DNA from: Butyrivibrio sp.
GTDB lineage: Bacteria > Bacillota > Clostridia > Lachnospirales > Lachnospiraceae
Reading direction: 5' to 3'
DNA length: 38,407 nt
Assembly (NCBI GenBank): GCA_024680925.1
Contig: JAILBM010000036.1
Span: forward strand, 1-38,407
The notes under the pieces were generated by a model, which saw only the letters and a list, made by a program, of their open reading frames with translations, searched no databases and was not told where the DNA came from. Position 1 is the stretch's first letter, and every line of letters begins with the position of its first letter. Of this stretch, positions 1-8,090 are shown piece by piece. The position numbers were made by a program, and so were the translations under genes.

Positions 1-129
1 AGGGGAAGATTAAGGGGTAATATAACAAAAACTTATATTAATTATAAATAATATTGATTTTACTTATGAAAATATTAATAGTATATTTATTAAGTCAGTT
101 CTATATTTATAAAAATTGGAGGAAATAAA
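1..129. other. A+T-rich leader upstream of purA
   Basis: No gene is visible here. The stretch is very A+T-rich and ends in a good ribosome binding site, GGAGGA at 118-123, six bases before the purA start. A TTGATT at 54-59 could be a -35 box, but no convincing -10 lies at the right distance. I saw no hairpin resembling a purine riboswitch in these 129 bases; the upstream part of the leader is outside the window. Confidence 0.5.
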
Positions 130-1422
130 ATGGTTAAAGCAGTAGTAGGCGCTAACTGGGGTGATGAAGGAAAAGGTAAGATTACAGATATGATGGCTGA
201 TCAGGCTGATGTAGTCATTCGTTTCCAGGGTGGTGCAAATGCAGGTCACACAATAGTAAATGATTATGGTAAGTTTGCACTTCACACACTTCCGTCAGGT
301 GTATTCCATCAGCATATTACAAATATTATAGGTAATGGTGTTGCACTTAATATTCCTGTTCTTTTTAATGAGGTAAAATCTATTACTGAAAAGGGCGTTC
401 CAATGCCTAACCTTCTAATTTCAGACAGATGCCAGATTGTTATGCCTTATCATATTCTTTTTGATCAGTATGAAGAGGAGAGATTGGCAGGAAAGTCTTT
501 CGGTTCAACAAAGTCAGGTATAGCTCCATTTTATTCAGATAAATATGCCAAGATTGGTTTTCAGGTTAATGAACTTTTTGATGATGATTTATTAAAGGAG
601 AAGGTAGAAAGAGTTCTCGTACAGAAAAATATACTTCTTGAGAATCTTTACCACAAGGATCCTATTGATCCTGCAGAACTTCTTAATACATTACATGAGT
701 ACAGAGATATGGTTAAGCCGTTTGTTGCAGATACAGCTCTTTTCCTTGACAAAGCTGTTAAGGAAGGTAAGACAATTCTTCTTGAAGGACAGCTTGGAAC
801 AATGAAGGATCCTGATCACGGTATTTATCCTATGGTTACTTCTTCTTCAACTCTTGCAGCATATGGCGCAATCGGTGCAGGTATTGCTCCTTATGAAATC
901 AAGCAGATTGTTGTTGTTAATAAAGCATATTCATCAGCTGTAGGTGCAGGCGAATTTGTTTCAGAGATATTTGGTGAAGAAGCAGATGAGCTTAGACGCA
1001 GAGGTGGAGATGGCGGCGAATATGGTGCTACAACAGGTCGTCCACGTCGTATGGGATGGTATGACTGTGTAGCAAGTAAGTACGGCTGCAGACTTCAGGG
1101 TGCAACAGATGTTGCATTTACAGTTCTTGATGTACTTGGATATCTTGACGAGATCCCTGTATGTGTAGGTTATGAAATTAATGGCGAAGTTACCAAAGAC
1201 TTCCCTGTAACACGTCTTTTAAAGGATGCTAAGCCTGTTTATGAGACACTTCCGGGATGGAAATGCGATATCAGAGGCATTAAGACTTATGAAGAGCTTC
1301 CTGAGAACTGCCGTAAGTATATCGAATTTATTGAAAAAGAAATCGGATTCCCAATTACCATGGTTTCAAACGGACCAAGCAGAAGCGATATCATATATAG
1401 AAAGAGTGCTTTATCTAAATGA
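130..1422 (+). CDS. purA: Adenylosuccinate synthetase
   Basis: Catalyses the GTP-dependent joining of IMP and aspartate to give adenylosuccinate, the first step from IMP to AMP, in the cytoplasm. The N-terminus shows the GTP-binding loop GDEGKGK at residues 11-17, with the expected catalytic Asp12, and the GGANAGHT motif with His40. The TTGRPRRMGW segment is the conserved IMP/arginine region. At 430 residues it has the normal length. The loop usually written TTRVGEGPFPTEL in this family reads SSAVGAGEFVSEIF here, and the following segment carries a GGDGGEYG variant; this is probably a lineage form. The ATG follows a strong GGAGGA site. The stop codon overlaps the start of the next gene (ATGA), so the two are translationally coupled. 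purF and purB lie about 18 kb away on the other strand, so the purine genes are not one operon here. Confidence 0.97.
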   Translation: MVKAVVGANWGDEGKGKITDMMADQADVVIRFQGGANAGHTIVNDYGKFALHTLPSGVFHQHITNIIGNGVALNIPVLFNEVKSITEKGVPMPNLLISDRCQIVMPYHILFDQYEEERLAGKSFGSTKSGIAPFYSDKYAKIGFQVNELFDDDLLKEKVERVLVQKNILLENLYHKDPIDPAELLNTLHEYRDMVKPFVADTALFLDKAVKEGKTILLEGQLGTMKDPDHGIYPMVTSSSTLAAYGAIGAGIAPYEIKQIVVVNKAYSSAVGAGEFVSEIFGEEADELRRRGGDGGEYGATTGRPRRMGWYDCVASKYGCRLQGATDVAFTVLDVLGYLDEIPVCVGYEINGEVTKDFPVTRLLKDAKPVYETLPGWKCDIRGIKTYEELPENCRKYIEFIEKEIGFPITMVSNGPSRSDIIYRKSALSK

Positions 1423-2309
1423 ATAAAAAGCTAACAGTTAAACAGATAGCCGCATGGATTGGAATAATCATACTTGTGGGAATGTATTTGGTGCTATTGG
1501 TGGCAGCAATCCTTGGAAAACCTGGAACACAGAACATATTTTTTGCCTGTGTAGGTGCTACCATAGCAATCCCTATTATTTTATGGATTTTCCTATGGGC
1601 TTATTCCGCCATTACGGGTAAGCATAATATTGCTTCTCTGGATGCTATGGAAAGTGACAAACTTCATGACAAGGATGGCAATATCATTCCTGAGGGACAG
1701 ATAAAAACAGTTATTTTTGATATAGGTAATGTTCTTGTCAATTTTGAATGGAAAGCATTTATTAAGAGCCATGGCGGTTATGATGATGAAATGTCAGCTC
1801 GTATAGGAAAGGCTTCTGTAGAAAACCATTCAGCCTGGGATGAATTTGACCTTGGAAATAAAGATTTAAAAGAAATCGTAGATGGTTTTGTGGCTGCAGA
1901 CCCCGAGATTGAAAAAGAGATCAGGTCTACCTTTACAGACCTTGAAGGAATAGTTACAAAGAGAGATGAAGCCATTCCGTGGATCAAAGCTGTAAAAGCC
2001 GCAGGCTACAAGGTACTTGTACTTTCAAATTATTCCTCTTTTGCTTTGGAACCCAATGGAGATGCCATGGGATTTCTGGATTATGTAGACGGCGGAATAT
2101 TAAGCTACAGAGATCATGTTATAAAGCCTGATCCAGCAATCTATAAGCTTTTAATGTCCAGATATGATCTTAAGCCTGAAGAATGTGTTTTTATAGATGA
2201 TACGGAAAAGAACATAGTGGCTGCCAAAAAACTTGGTATTCACGGTATTATCTATAAGAACTATCAACAAGTTGTTGCAGATTTACATGAGTTGGGAGTA
2301 AACTATTAA
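1419..2309 (+). CDS. Membrane-anchored HAD-family phosphatase
   Basis: A haloacid dehalogenase-type hydrolase of the YihX-like group, fused to an N-terminal membrane anchor. Two hydrophobic segments lie at about residues 9-32 and 40-65. The HAD domain follows from about residue 96, with motif I FDIGNV (nucleophile Asp, second Asp replaced by Gly-Asn as in YihX-type sugar phosphatases), motif II LSNYS, the motif III lysine in IKPDPAIY, and motif IV FIDDTEKN. All core catalytic elements are present, so I expect an active phosphatase on a small phosphorylated metabolite, with the catalytic domain probably on the cytoplasmic face. The start ATG overlaps the purA stop, so its expression depends on purA. 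The substrate cannot be read from the sequence. Confidence 0.85.
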   Translation: MNKKLTVKQIAAWIGIIILVGMYLVLLVAAILGKPGTQNIFFACVGATIAIPIILWIFLWAYSAITGKHNIASLDAMESDKLHDKDGNIIPEGQIKTVIFDIGNVLVNFEWKAFIKSHGGYDDEMSARIGKASVENHSAWDEFDLGNKDLKEIVDGFVAADPEIEKEIRSTFTDLEGIVTKRDEAIPWIKAVKAAGYKVLVLSNYSSFALEPNGDAMGFLDYVDGGILSYRDHVIKPDPAIYKLLMSRYDLKPEECVFIDDTEKNIVAAKKLGIHGIIYKNYQQVVADLHELGVNY

Positions 2310-2352
2310 TCGGTATTAGATAATGAAAACAGTTTTTTTAAGGGGATAATTA

Positions 2353-2937
2353 ATGAAACAATGTACTAATTGCGGAACAATGCTTGAAGATGATGCTGTG
2401 TTTTGCGGTAATTGCGGAGCAAAAATGGATGCTAAGCCATATATGGCAGATAATTCTCAGCTGGGTATGGATGAACCTGAAAACAGAGTAAATGAAGCTG
2501 CAGGAGCTATGAATGCAGCGGCCTCTCAGGCTTTAGGCGGAGATGCTCAGAATAATTATCAGCAGGCTCAGAATAATAATCAGAGTAATTACTATCAGCA
2601 GAGTGCCAATAATGGCGGTAATAATTTTAATAATGGATACCAGCAGTATCAGGGAGATTTTCAGAAAAATTATCAGCAAAACCCATATATGCAACAAAAT
2701 ATGGATTTGCTCAATGAGCCGGTTAGTGTTAAGGAATGGCTTCTGACTATGCTTCTTTTGATGATACCTGTAGCAAATATTATTCTTATATTTGTTTGGG
2801 CATTTAGTAATTCAGAGAAAAAGAGTAAGAGTAACTTTTTTAAAGCCTCACTCATATGGTCACTGATTTGGATTGCTATTTGTGTTGTGCTGATAATACT
2901 TATCGGTGCTATAGGAATCAGTGCACTTTATTATTAA
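2353..2937 (+). CDS. Zinc-ribbon membrane protein with Gln/Asn-rich linker
   Basis: Function unknown. The first 22 residues form a rubredoxin-like zinc ribbon with two CxxC pairs, Cys4/Cys7 and Cys18/Cys21. Residues of about 60-120 are a low-complexity linker rich in Gln, Asn and Tyr. Two membrane segments follow at about 129-150 and 166-192, and the protein ends right after the second. This is the common Firmicute layout of a cytoplasmic zinc ribbon tethered to a small membrane domain; such proteins are often annotated only as zinc-ribbon domain proteins. The ATG is preceded by AAGGGGAT. It sits 43 bases after the HAD gene and before a terminator at 2969-3013, so it is probably the last gene of the purA transcript. 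Confidence 0.8.
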   Translation: MKQCTNCGTMLEDDAVFCGNCGAKMDAKPYMADNSQLGMDEPENRVNEAAGAMNAAASQALGGDAQNNYQQAQNNNQSNYYQQSANNGGNNFNNGYQQYQGDFQKNYQQNPYMQQNMDLLNEPVSVKEWLLTMLLLMIPVANIILIFVWAFSNSEKKSKSNFFKASLIWSLIWIAICVVLIILIGAIGISALYY

Positions 2938-2968
2938 ATTGGCAGTGTGATCTTTATTTTTATAATTA

Positions 2969-3013
2969 AGCCATATCTTACTTAGCTTCTTAGAAATTAC
3001 GTAGGGTATGGCT
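2969..3013 (+). terminator. Rho-independent terminator after zinc-ribbon gene
   Basis: A 13-bp stem (2969-2981 with 3001-3013, two G-U pairs) encloses a 19-base loop and is followed by the T-rich run ATTTCTTTCATTTT. It ends the purA group and lies 41 bases before the next start. Confidence 0.75.
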
Positions 3014-3054
3014 ATTTCTTTCATTTTATTTATGAAAGACAGATAGGAGATTTT

Positions 3055-4455
3055 ATGAGTAATAAGTATGACGTAATAATTATTGGTGCAGGTCCGGGTG
3101 GTATATTCTGCGCTTATGAGCTTAAGGAAAAAAAGCCTGACATTAAGGTCCTGATCATAGAAAAAGGACGTTCTATAGAGAAAAGACAGTGCCCAAAACG
3201 TGTAACAAAGCAGTGTGTAGGATGTAAACCCTGCTCTATTACCACAGGTTTTGCGGGAGCAGGAGCTTTTTCGGACGGAAAGCTTTCACTGTCTCCTGAT
3301 GTAGGAGGAACTCTTCCGGATATCCTTGGTTATGACGAAGCCACAAAGCTTATTAAGGAATCAGATAATATTTACCTTAAGTTTGGAGCTGATACCAACG
3401 TTTATGGCCTTGATAAGGAAAAAGAAATCCGTGAGATTAGAAGAAAAGCCATAAATGCCAATTTAAAGCTCGTAGAATGTCCTATCAGACATCTTGGTAC
3501 CGAGGAAGGCTATAAAATATATTCAAAGCTGCAGCAGCATCTTCTTGATAAGGGTGTAGATCTTATTTTTAATACAATGGTTGATGAGATTATAGTGGAA
3601 GATGGCGTTGCAACAGGAGTTAAGACAAGTAGCGGTGATGTATATTATGCATCTGAAATTGTGAGTGCAGTTGGACGTGAGGGAGCAGACTGGTTTAGAC
3701 AAAAGTGTGAGGAAATAGGCATTGAGACTAAACCCGGTACAGTTGACATAGGTGTCAGAGTTGAGGCAAGAGATGAGGTAATGCAGTTCCTTAATGAGAA
3801 CCTTTACGAAGCAAAGCTTATTTATCATGCCAAGACTTTTGATGATAAGGTTAGAACTTTTTGTACTAATCCATCCGGAGAGGTTGCTACAGAATACTAT
3901 GAAAACGGTCTTGCTGTAGTAAACGGGCATGCTTATAAGGGTAAAGAGTATAAGACCAATAACACCAATTTTGCCCTGCTGGTTTCCAAGAACTTTACAA
4001 AACCTTTTAAGACACCTATTGAATACGGTAAAAAGATTGCGGAATTATCCAATATGCTTTGCGGAGGAAAGATTCTTGTTCAGACCTACGGAGACTTTAA
4101 GAGAGGAAGACGTACCACGGAGGAAAGACTGTGTAGAAATAATCTTATTCCGACTCTTAAGGATGCTGTTCCGGGAGATTTGTCACTGGTTTTTCCACAT
4201 CGTATAATGGTTGACCTTGATGAAATGATTCAGGCCCTTGATAAAGTTACACCGGGTCTTGCTTCAGATGAAACTCTTTTGTATGGTGTAGAAGTAAAGT
4301 TCTATTCCAATAAAGTTATAGTAAACAGAGATTTTGAAACCAGTGTTAGCGGTTTAAGAGCAATTGGAGACGGAGCCGGAATAACAAGAGGATTGCAGCA
4401 GGCAAGCGCTAATGGAATTAGTGTTGCACGAAGCATCCTTGCAAAACACAGCTAA
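3055..4455 (+). CDS. FAD-dependent oxidoreductase with four-cysteine cluster
   Basis: A member of the COG2509 type of NAD(FAD)-utilising dehydrogenases; the physiological substrate of this family is not established. The dinucleotide fold is plain at the N-terminus (GAGPGG at residues 11-16, acidic Glu36 at the end of strand 2). The C-terminal FAD motif reads AIGDGAGITRGLQQA. Cys46, Cys54, Cys57 and Cys60 are spaced C-x7-C-x2-C-x2-C directly after the Rossmann motif. This looks like a metal or Fe-S binding site, or a redox-active site. At 466 residues it fits the family. The ATG follows AGATAGGAG. The next gene starts nine bases after the stop, so the two are probably co-transcribed. Confidence 0.85.
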   Translation: MSNKYDVIIIGAGPGGIFCAYELKEKKPDIKVLIIEKGRSIEKRQCPKRVTKQCVGCKPCSITTGFAGAGAFSDGKLSLSPDVGGTLPDILGYDEATKLIKESDNIYLKFGADTNVYGLDKEKEIREIRRKAINANLKLVECPIRHLGTEEGYKIYSKLQQHLLDKGVDLIFNTMVDEIIVEDGVATGVKTSSGDVYYASEIVSAVGREGADWFRQKCEEIGIETKPGTVDIGVRVEARDEVMQFLNENLYEAKLIYHAKTFDDKVRTFCTNPSGEVATEYYENGLAVVNGHAYKGKEYKTNNTNFALLVSKNFTKPFKTPIEYGKKIAELSNMLCGGKILVQTYGDFKRGRRTTEERLCRNNLIPTLKDAVPGDLSLVFPHRIMVDLDEMIQALDKVTPGLASDETLLYGVEVKFYSNKVIVNRDFETSVSGLRAIGDGAGITRGLQQASANGISVARSILAKHS

Positions 4456-4464
4456 GGAATCAAC

Positions 4465-5502
4465 ATGAAAAAAATACTTTCATTTTTGCTAATGACAATA
4501 TTCTTAACAGGTTGCTCTTTGTCAGATAATACAAAAATTGTATTCACAACAGGCTTTGGTTCAGATGAGGTATTTAGAATAGAGGATTCATCCTGCAGCT
4601 TATCTGAAGTAATGGTATATCTGATAAATATACAGAATGAATATGAAGGAGCCCTTGGAAGTGAGATTTTGTCTGTTCAGATTGACGAAGATACTACCAT
4701 TGAGGACAGGCTTAAGGAAAAAGCTCTTTCTGAAATAGCTCAGATAAAGACCATGGTTTTACTTGCAGAGATAAATGGGGTAGCTTTGGATGAATCTGAA
4801 TCCGCCCAGGCATCAAAGGCAGGGGAGGAGTATTATGAATCTCTAAATGGCGAAGAAATAGAGGCCATGAATAACATATCCATAGAAACCGTTACTAATC
4901 TTTATGCAGAATATGCTCTGGCTAATAAGGTTTATGAATACATAATAAAGGATATAAACCCCGAGATCAGTGATGATGAGGCAAGGACGATTACTGTAGA
5001 GCAAATTTTGATAAAAACCTATTCCATAGACGAAGATGGTAATTGCCGAAAGTTCGATGCCTCTGAAAAAGCAGAGGCTTATAGTACGGCTAAAGATATT
5101 CTGTCACAGATTAAAGATGGTGTCAGCTTTGAAAATCTAATGGATAGCTACAATGAGGCTGATGAATCCATTATTTCCTTTGGCAAAGGTGAAAAGGAAA
5201 GTGTCTATGAAACGGAGGCCTTTAATCTTGGAACGGATGAAGTCAGTAATATCATTGAAACCGAGGATGGATACTATATCTTAAAGTGTATAAGTACCTT
5301 CAATAAGGAAGAAACAGAAGCCAATAAATTGAAAATAGTGGAAAAGAGGCGCTCTCAGGTATTTAACGAGCATTACGATGAATTTGCTTCTAATATTTCG
5401 AGAGATATAAATATGAATTTATGGAATTCTGTAGCTCTTGTTAAAAATGAGAATGTAACCACCAATAGCTTTTTTGATATTTATGAAAAATATTTTGAAT
5501 GA
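4465..5502 (+). CDS. Parvulin-type peptidyl-prolyl isomerase lipoprotein (PrsA/SurA-like)
   Basis: A likely extracytoplasmic foldase. The N-terminus is a lipoprotein signal peptide with lipobox LTGC, lipidated Cys at residue 17. An N-terminal helical region resembling SurA/PrsA runs to about residue 165. A rotamase-like domain lies at about 172-275: it opens with VEQILIKTY, continues with a helix containing AKDILSQIKDGVSFENL, then ISFGKGE, and closes with EDGYYILKC. A helical C-terminal segment follows. PrsA-type proteins help fold exported proteins on the outer face of the membrane. It starts nine bases after the oxidoreductase gene, with AAGGA overlapping that gene's stop. The CIRCE palindrome at 5536-5562 plus its T-run may also serve as its terminator. 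Confidence 0.8.
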   Translation: MKKILSFLLMTIFLTGCSLSDNTKIVFTTGFGSDEVFRIEDSSCSLSEVMVYLINIQNEYEGALGSEILSVQIDEDTTIEDRLKEKALSEIAQIKTMVLLAEINGVALDESESAQASKAGEEYYESLNGEEIEAMNNISIETVTNLYAEYALANKVYEYIIKDINPEISDDEARTITVEQILIKTYSIDEDGNCRKFDASEKAEAYSTAKDILSQIKDGVSFENLMDSYNEADESIISFGKGEKESVYETEAFNLGTDEVSNIIETEDGYYILKCISTFNKEETEANKLKIVEKRRSQVFNEHYDEFASNISRDINMNLWNSVALVKNENVTTNSFFDIYEKYFE

Positions 5503-5535
5503 TATTACGTGAAAAGATTAAATTTTTATAAAATG

Positions 5536-5562
5536 TTAGCACTCATCTTGAATGAGTGCTAA
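5536..5562 (+). promoter_or_regulatory. CIRCE operator (HrcA binding site) upstream of htpG
   Basis: A perfect match to the CIRCE consensus: TTAGCACTC at 5536-5544, nine bases, GAGTGCTAA at 5554-5562. HrcA is the known heat-shock repressor that binds this inverted repeat in Firmicutes. It lies seven bases upstream of a candidate -35 box. The right arm runs into a T-run, so the RNA hairpin could also end the upstream transcript. Confidence 0.95.
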
Positions 5563-5569
5563 TTTTTTA

Positions 5570-5598
5570 TTGACTTTTTACTCCAATAGAATTAAACT
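5570..5598 (+). promoter_or_regulatory. Candidate htpG promoter
   Basis: TTGACT at 5570-5575 and TAAACT at 5593-5598 are 17 bases apart. The -35 is good and the -10 is fair. The position, directly after CIRCE and about 70 bases upstream of the htpG start, suits heat-shock control. An imperfect inverted repeat (TTCTAG near 5603, CTAGAA at 5645-5650) lies in the leader. Confidence 0.5.
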
Positions 5599-5666
5599 TT
5601 GTTCTAGTGGGATTAACACAAAAAGAATATTAAGGCCTAAGGCCCTAGAATAAAGGAGTGATTCAA

Positions 5667-7775
5667 ATGGCAGCAAAAAAAGGTAATTTGTCAATCAATA
5701 GTGAGAACATGTTCCCTATTATTAAAAAGTGGCTGTATTCTGACCACGACATTTTCTACAGAGAAGTAATTTCAAATGCATGTGATGCTATTACAAAGAT
5801 TAGAAAACTTGATGCAATGGGTGATTATGCCCTTCCTGAAGGATTTACACCAAAGGTCAGTGTTGAGCTTAATGATAAAGAAAGAACAATAAAGATTACA
5901 GATAATGGTATTGGTATGACAGCCGATGAGGTTGAGGAGTATATCAATCAGGTAGCTTTTTCCGGTGCTACAGATTTCCTTGAAAAATATAAGGATAAGG
6001 CCAGTGATGATCAGATCATAGGTCATTTCGGTCTTGGCTTTTATTCAACCTTCATGATTGCAGATGTTGTTGAAATTGATACTTTATCTTATAAAGAGGG
6101 ATCAACACCTGTACATTGGACCTGCGATGGCGGTTCCGAATTCGAAATGGAGGACGGAGACAAGACTGAAGTAGGTACTACCATTACAATGCATGTTTCT
6201 GAGGATTGTGTTGAGTTCTGTAATGAATATAAGGCAAGAGAAGTTATAAAGAAGTATTGCGGATTTATGCCTTATGAGATATTCCTTTCAAGAGAAAATG
6301 AGCAGGATACAGAAACAATAAAGGTTTCCGAGAAAAAGGATACTGATGTAGTTATAGAAGAAATTCCTGCTGAGAAAAAGGAAGCAAAAGAGGGTGAAGA
6401 GGCTAAGGAAGAGGAAGCAAAGCTTAAGATCAGAAAGAGACCTGAGCTTTTAAATGATACACATCCTCTTTGGGCTAAGACTCCAAATGAATGTACTAAG
6501 GAAGAGTATCTTGAATTCTACAGAACAGTTTTCCATGATTATAAGGAACCACTTTTCTGGATTCACCTTAATATGGATTATCCTTTCAATCTTAAGGGTA
6601 TTTTATACTTCCCTAAGATCAATGCTGAGTATGAATCAATCGAAGGTACAATCAAGCTTTATAACAGCCAGGTATTTATAGCTGATAACATTAAGGAAGT
6701 TATTCCTGAATTCCTTATGCTTTTAAAGGGTGTAATTGATTGTCCGGATCTTCCTCTTAACGTTTCCAGAAGTGCTCTTCAGAACGATGGCTTTGTTAAG
6801 AAGATTTCAGATTATATCAGTAAAAAGGTTGCTGATAAGCTGGCAGGTCTTTGTAAGACAGATAAAGAAAATTATGATAAATACTGGGATGATATCAGCC
6901 CATTTATTAAATATGGATGCCTCAAGGATGATAAGTTCTGTGAGAAGATGAATGATTATATCCTCTTTAAGAATCTGGATGGCAAGTACCTTACACTCCC
7001 TGAAGCCCTTCAGATCAACAAGGATGCTGAAAAAGAGGCTGAGAATGCCACAGATGAGAATGGTGATAAGGTTGAAGCAGAGGTTGTAGATTCAGAAGGT
7101 AATCCTGTTAATAATGAAGAAAATAAGGATTCTGCAGATAATAAGGACGATAAGGAAAAAGAGCCCAGAATCATATATTATGTTACGGATGAACAGCAGC
7201 AGAGCCAGTATATAAACATGTTTAAGGCTCAGAAGATGGAAGCATTTATATTAAATCACAATATTGATGTACCATTTATGCAGCAGCTTGAATCCAAGAA
7301 TGAGAATATAAAATTCCAGAGAATAGATGCAGATCTCACAGATACCTTTAAGTCAAAGACTTCCAAGAAGGCTGAAAAGGAATTTGAAGAGGCTGCCACA
7401 AAGATTTCAGACAAGATGAAGAAGGCTCTTAAAAATGATAAGCTTGCAGTAAAGATTGAGAAGATCAAGGACAAAAAGGTGGCATCAATTCTTACTGTTT
7501 CCGAAGAGAGCAGACGTATGCAGGATATGATGAAGATGTATCAGATAAATGGCATGGGTATGGGCAACTTCGGTGATGAAGGTCAGACTCTTGTACTTAA
7601 TGCAAATCATCCTCTTGTTCAGTATGTAATGGAGCATGAAGATGGTGACAATAATGAAATGATCTGTGAACAGCTTTATGATCTTGCAAAGCTTCAGAAT
7701 GCACCACTTGAAGCTGAGGCTATGACAAAGTTTATTCAGAGAAGCAACGATATAATGATGCTGTTAACGAAATAA
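5667..7775 (+). CDS. htpG: Molecular chaperone HtpG (Hsp90 family)
   Basis: ATP-dependent cytoplasmic chaperone. The GHKL ATP-binding domain is intact: REVISNACDAITKIR at the N-terminus, DNGIGM, and GHFGLGFYS. The usual middle and C-terminal dimerisation regions follow. I chose ATG 5667 rather than the in-frame GTG at 5658, because AAGGAG at 5653-5658 is eight bases before the ATG. The product of 702 residues is longer than the roughly 625 of E. coli HtpG. The extra length is in two acidic, lysine-rich insertions. One at about residues 230-255 sits where eukaryotic Hsp90 has its charged linker. The other at about 452-500 is rich in Asp, Glu, Asn and Lys. Control by HrcA is indicated by the upstream CIRCE site. 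Confidence 0.97.
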   Translation: MAAKKGNLSINSENMFPIIKKWLYSDHDIFYREVISNACDAITKIRKLDAMGDYALPEGFTPKVSVELNDKERTIKITDNGIGMTADEVEEYINQVAFSGATDFLEKYKDKASDDQIIGHFGLGFYSTFMIADVVEIDTLSYKEGSTPVHWTCDGGSEFEMEDGDKTEVGTTITMHVSEDCVEFCNEYKAREVIKKYCGFMPYEIFLSRENEQDTETIKVSEKKDTDVVIEEIPAEKKEAKEGEEAKEEEAKLKIRKRPELLNDTHPLWAKTPNECTKEEYLEFYRTVFHDYKEPLFWIHLNMDYPFNLKGILYFPKINAEYESIEGTIKLYNSQVFIADNIKEVIPEFLMLLKGVIDCPDLPLNVSRSALQNDGFVKKISDYISKKVADKLAGLCKTDKENYDKYWDDISPFIKYGCLKDDKFCEKMNDYILFKNLDGKYLTLPEALQINKDAEKEAENATDENGDKVEAEVVDSEGNPVNNEENKDSADNKDDKEKEPRIIYYVTDEQQQSQYINMFKAQKMEAFILNHNIDVPFMQQLESKNENIKFQRIDADLTDTFKSKTSKKAEKEFEEAATKISDKMKKALKNDKLAVKIEKIKDKKVASILTVSEESRRMQDMMKMYQINGMGMGNFGDEGQTLVLNANHPLVQYVMEHEDGDNNEMICEQLYDLAKLQNAPLEAEAMTKFIQRSNDIMMLLTK

Positions 7776-7804
7776 GGTTTAGACAAATTTTTTCCGGATA
7801 TTGG

Positions 7805-7839
7805 ACGGTCCCTGATAATATTTCAGGGACCGTTTTTTT
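7805..7839 (+). terminator. Rho-independent terminator of htpG
   Basis: A perfect 11-bp stem (7805-7815 with 7823-7833) with a seven-base loop, followed by seven T. One base later the 133-bp repeat begins. Confidence 0.92.
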
Positions 7840-7840
7840 A

Positions 7841-7973
7841 TATCATAGGAAATTGCTTTCCTATGATATAAAAAACGCTCCGCTAAGGATGCGCACTCGC
7901 GCGATAGGTAAATGTTGCATAAATTAGGCCGCGCTCGGCGCGAGAATGTCGCAAGCGACATTCTTTGTTCTAT
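7841..7973 (+). repeat. 133-bp structured intergenic repeat, copy 1
   Basis: About 95 percent identical to 27805-27937 (six mismatches counted by eye over 133 bases). It opens with a perfect 12-bp hairpin (7841-7852 with 7857-7868, loop TTGC), has a G+C-rich centre with CGCTCCGC and CTCGCGCG segments, and ends with a perfect 10-bp hairpin (7943-7952 with 7955-7964). In this copy CTCGCGC near 7877 can also pair with GCGCGAG near 7938. It contains no convincing gene. It begins immediately after the htpG terminator. It fills most of the 315-base gap before the kinase; the rest (7974-8090) is A+T-rich with no clear promoter. Confidence 0.92.
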
Positions 7974-8090
7974 TATTTTTTGAGTAAAAAAAATATAAAA
8001 AGTAAGAAAATTAATCTAAATTAGAAGAAATTGTTGACGGAAATTGATATTATTATTGTGTATAGCCATATATTCAAATTAGGGTGATTT

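Noticed and set aside
7779-7961. 60-codon open frame on the minus strand over the htpG terminator and repeat
   Set aside because: It runs through the terminator hairpin and the 133-bp repeat, has no ribosome site and codes for a basic low-quality sequence.
7841-7973. Considered as a CRISPR repeat, riboswitch or small RNA gene
   Set aside because: Copies are far apart and not in an array with spacers. No known riboswitch core was recognised. It lies after terminators, with no clear promoter of its own.
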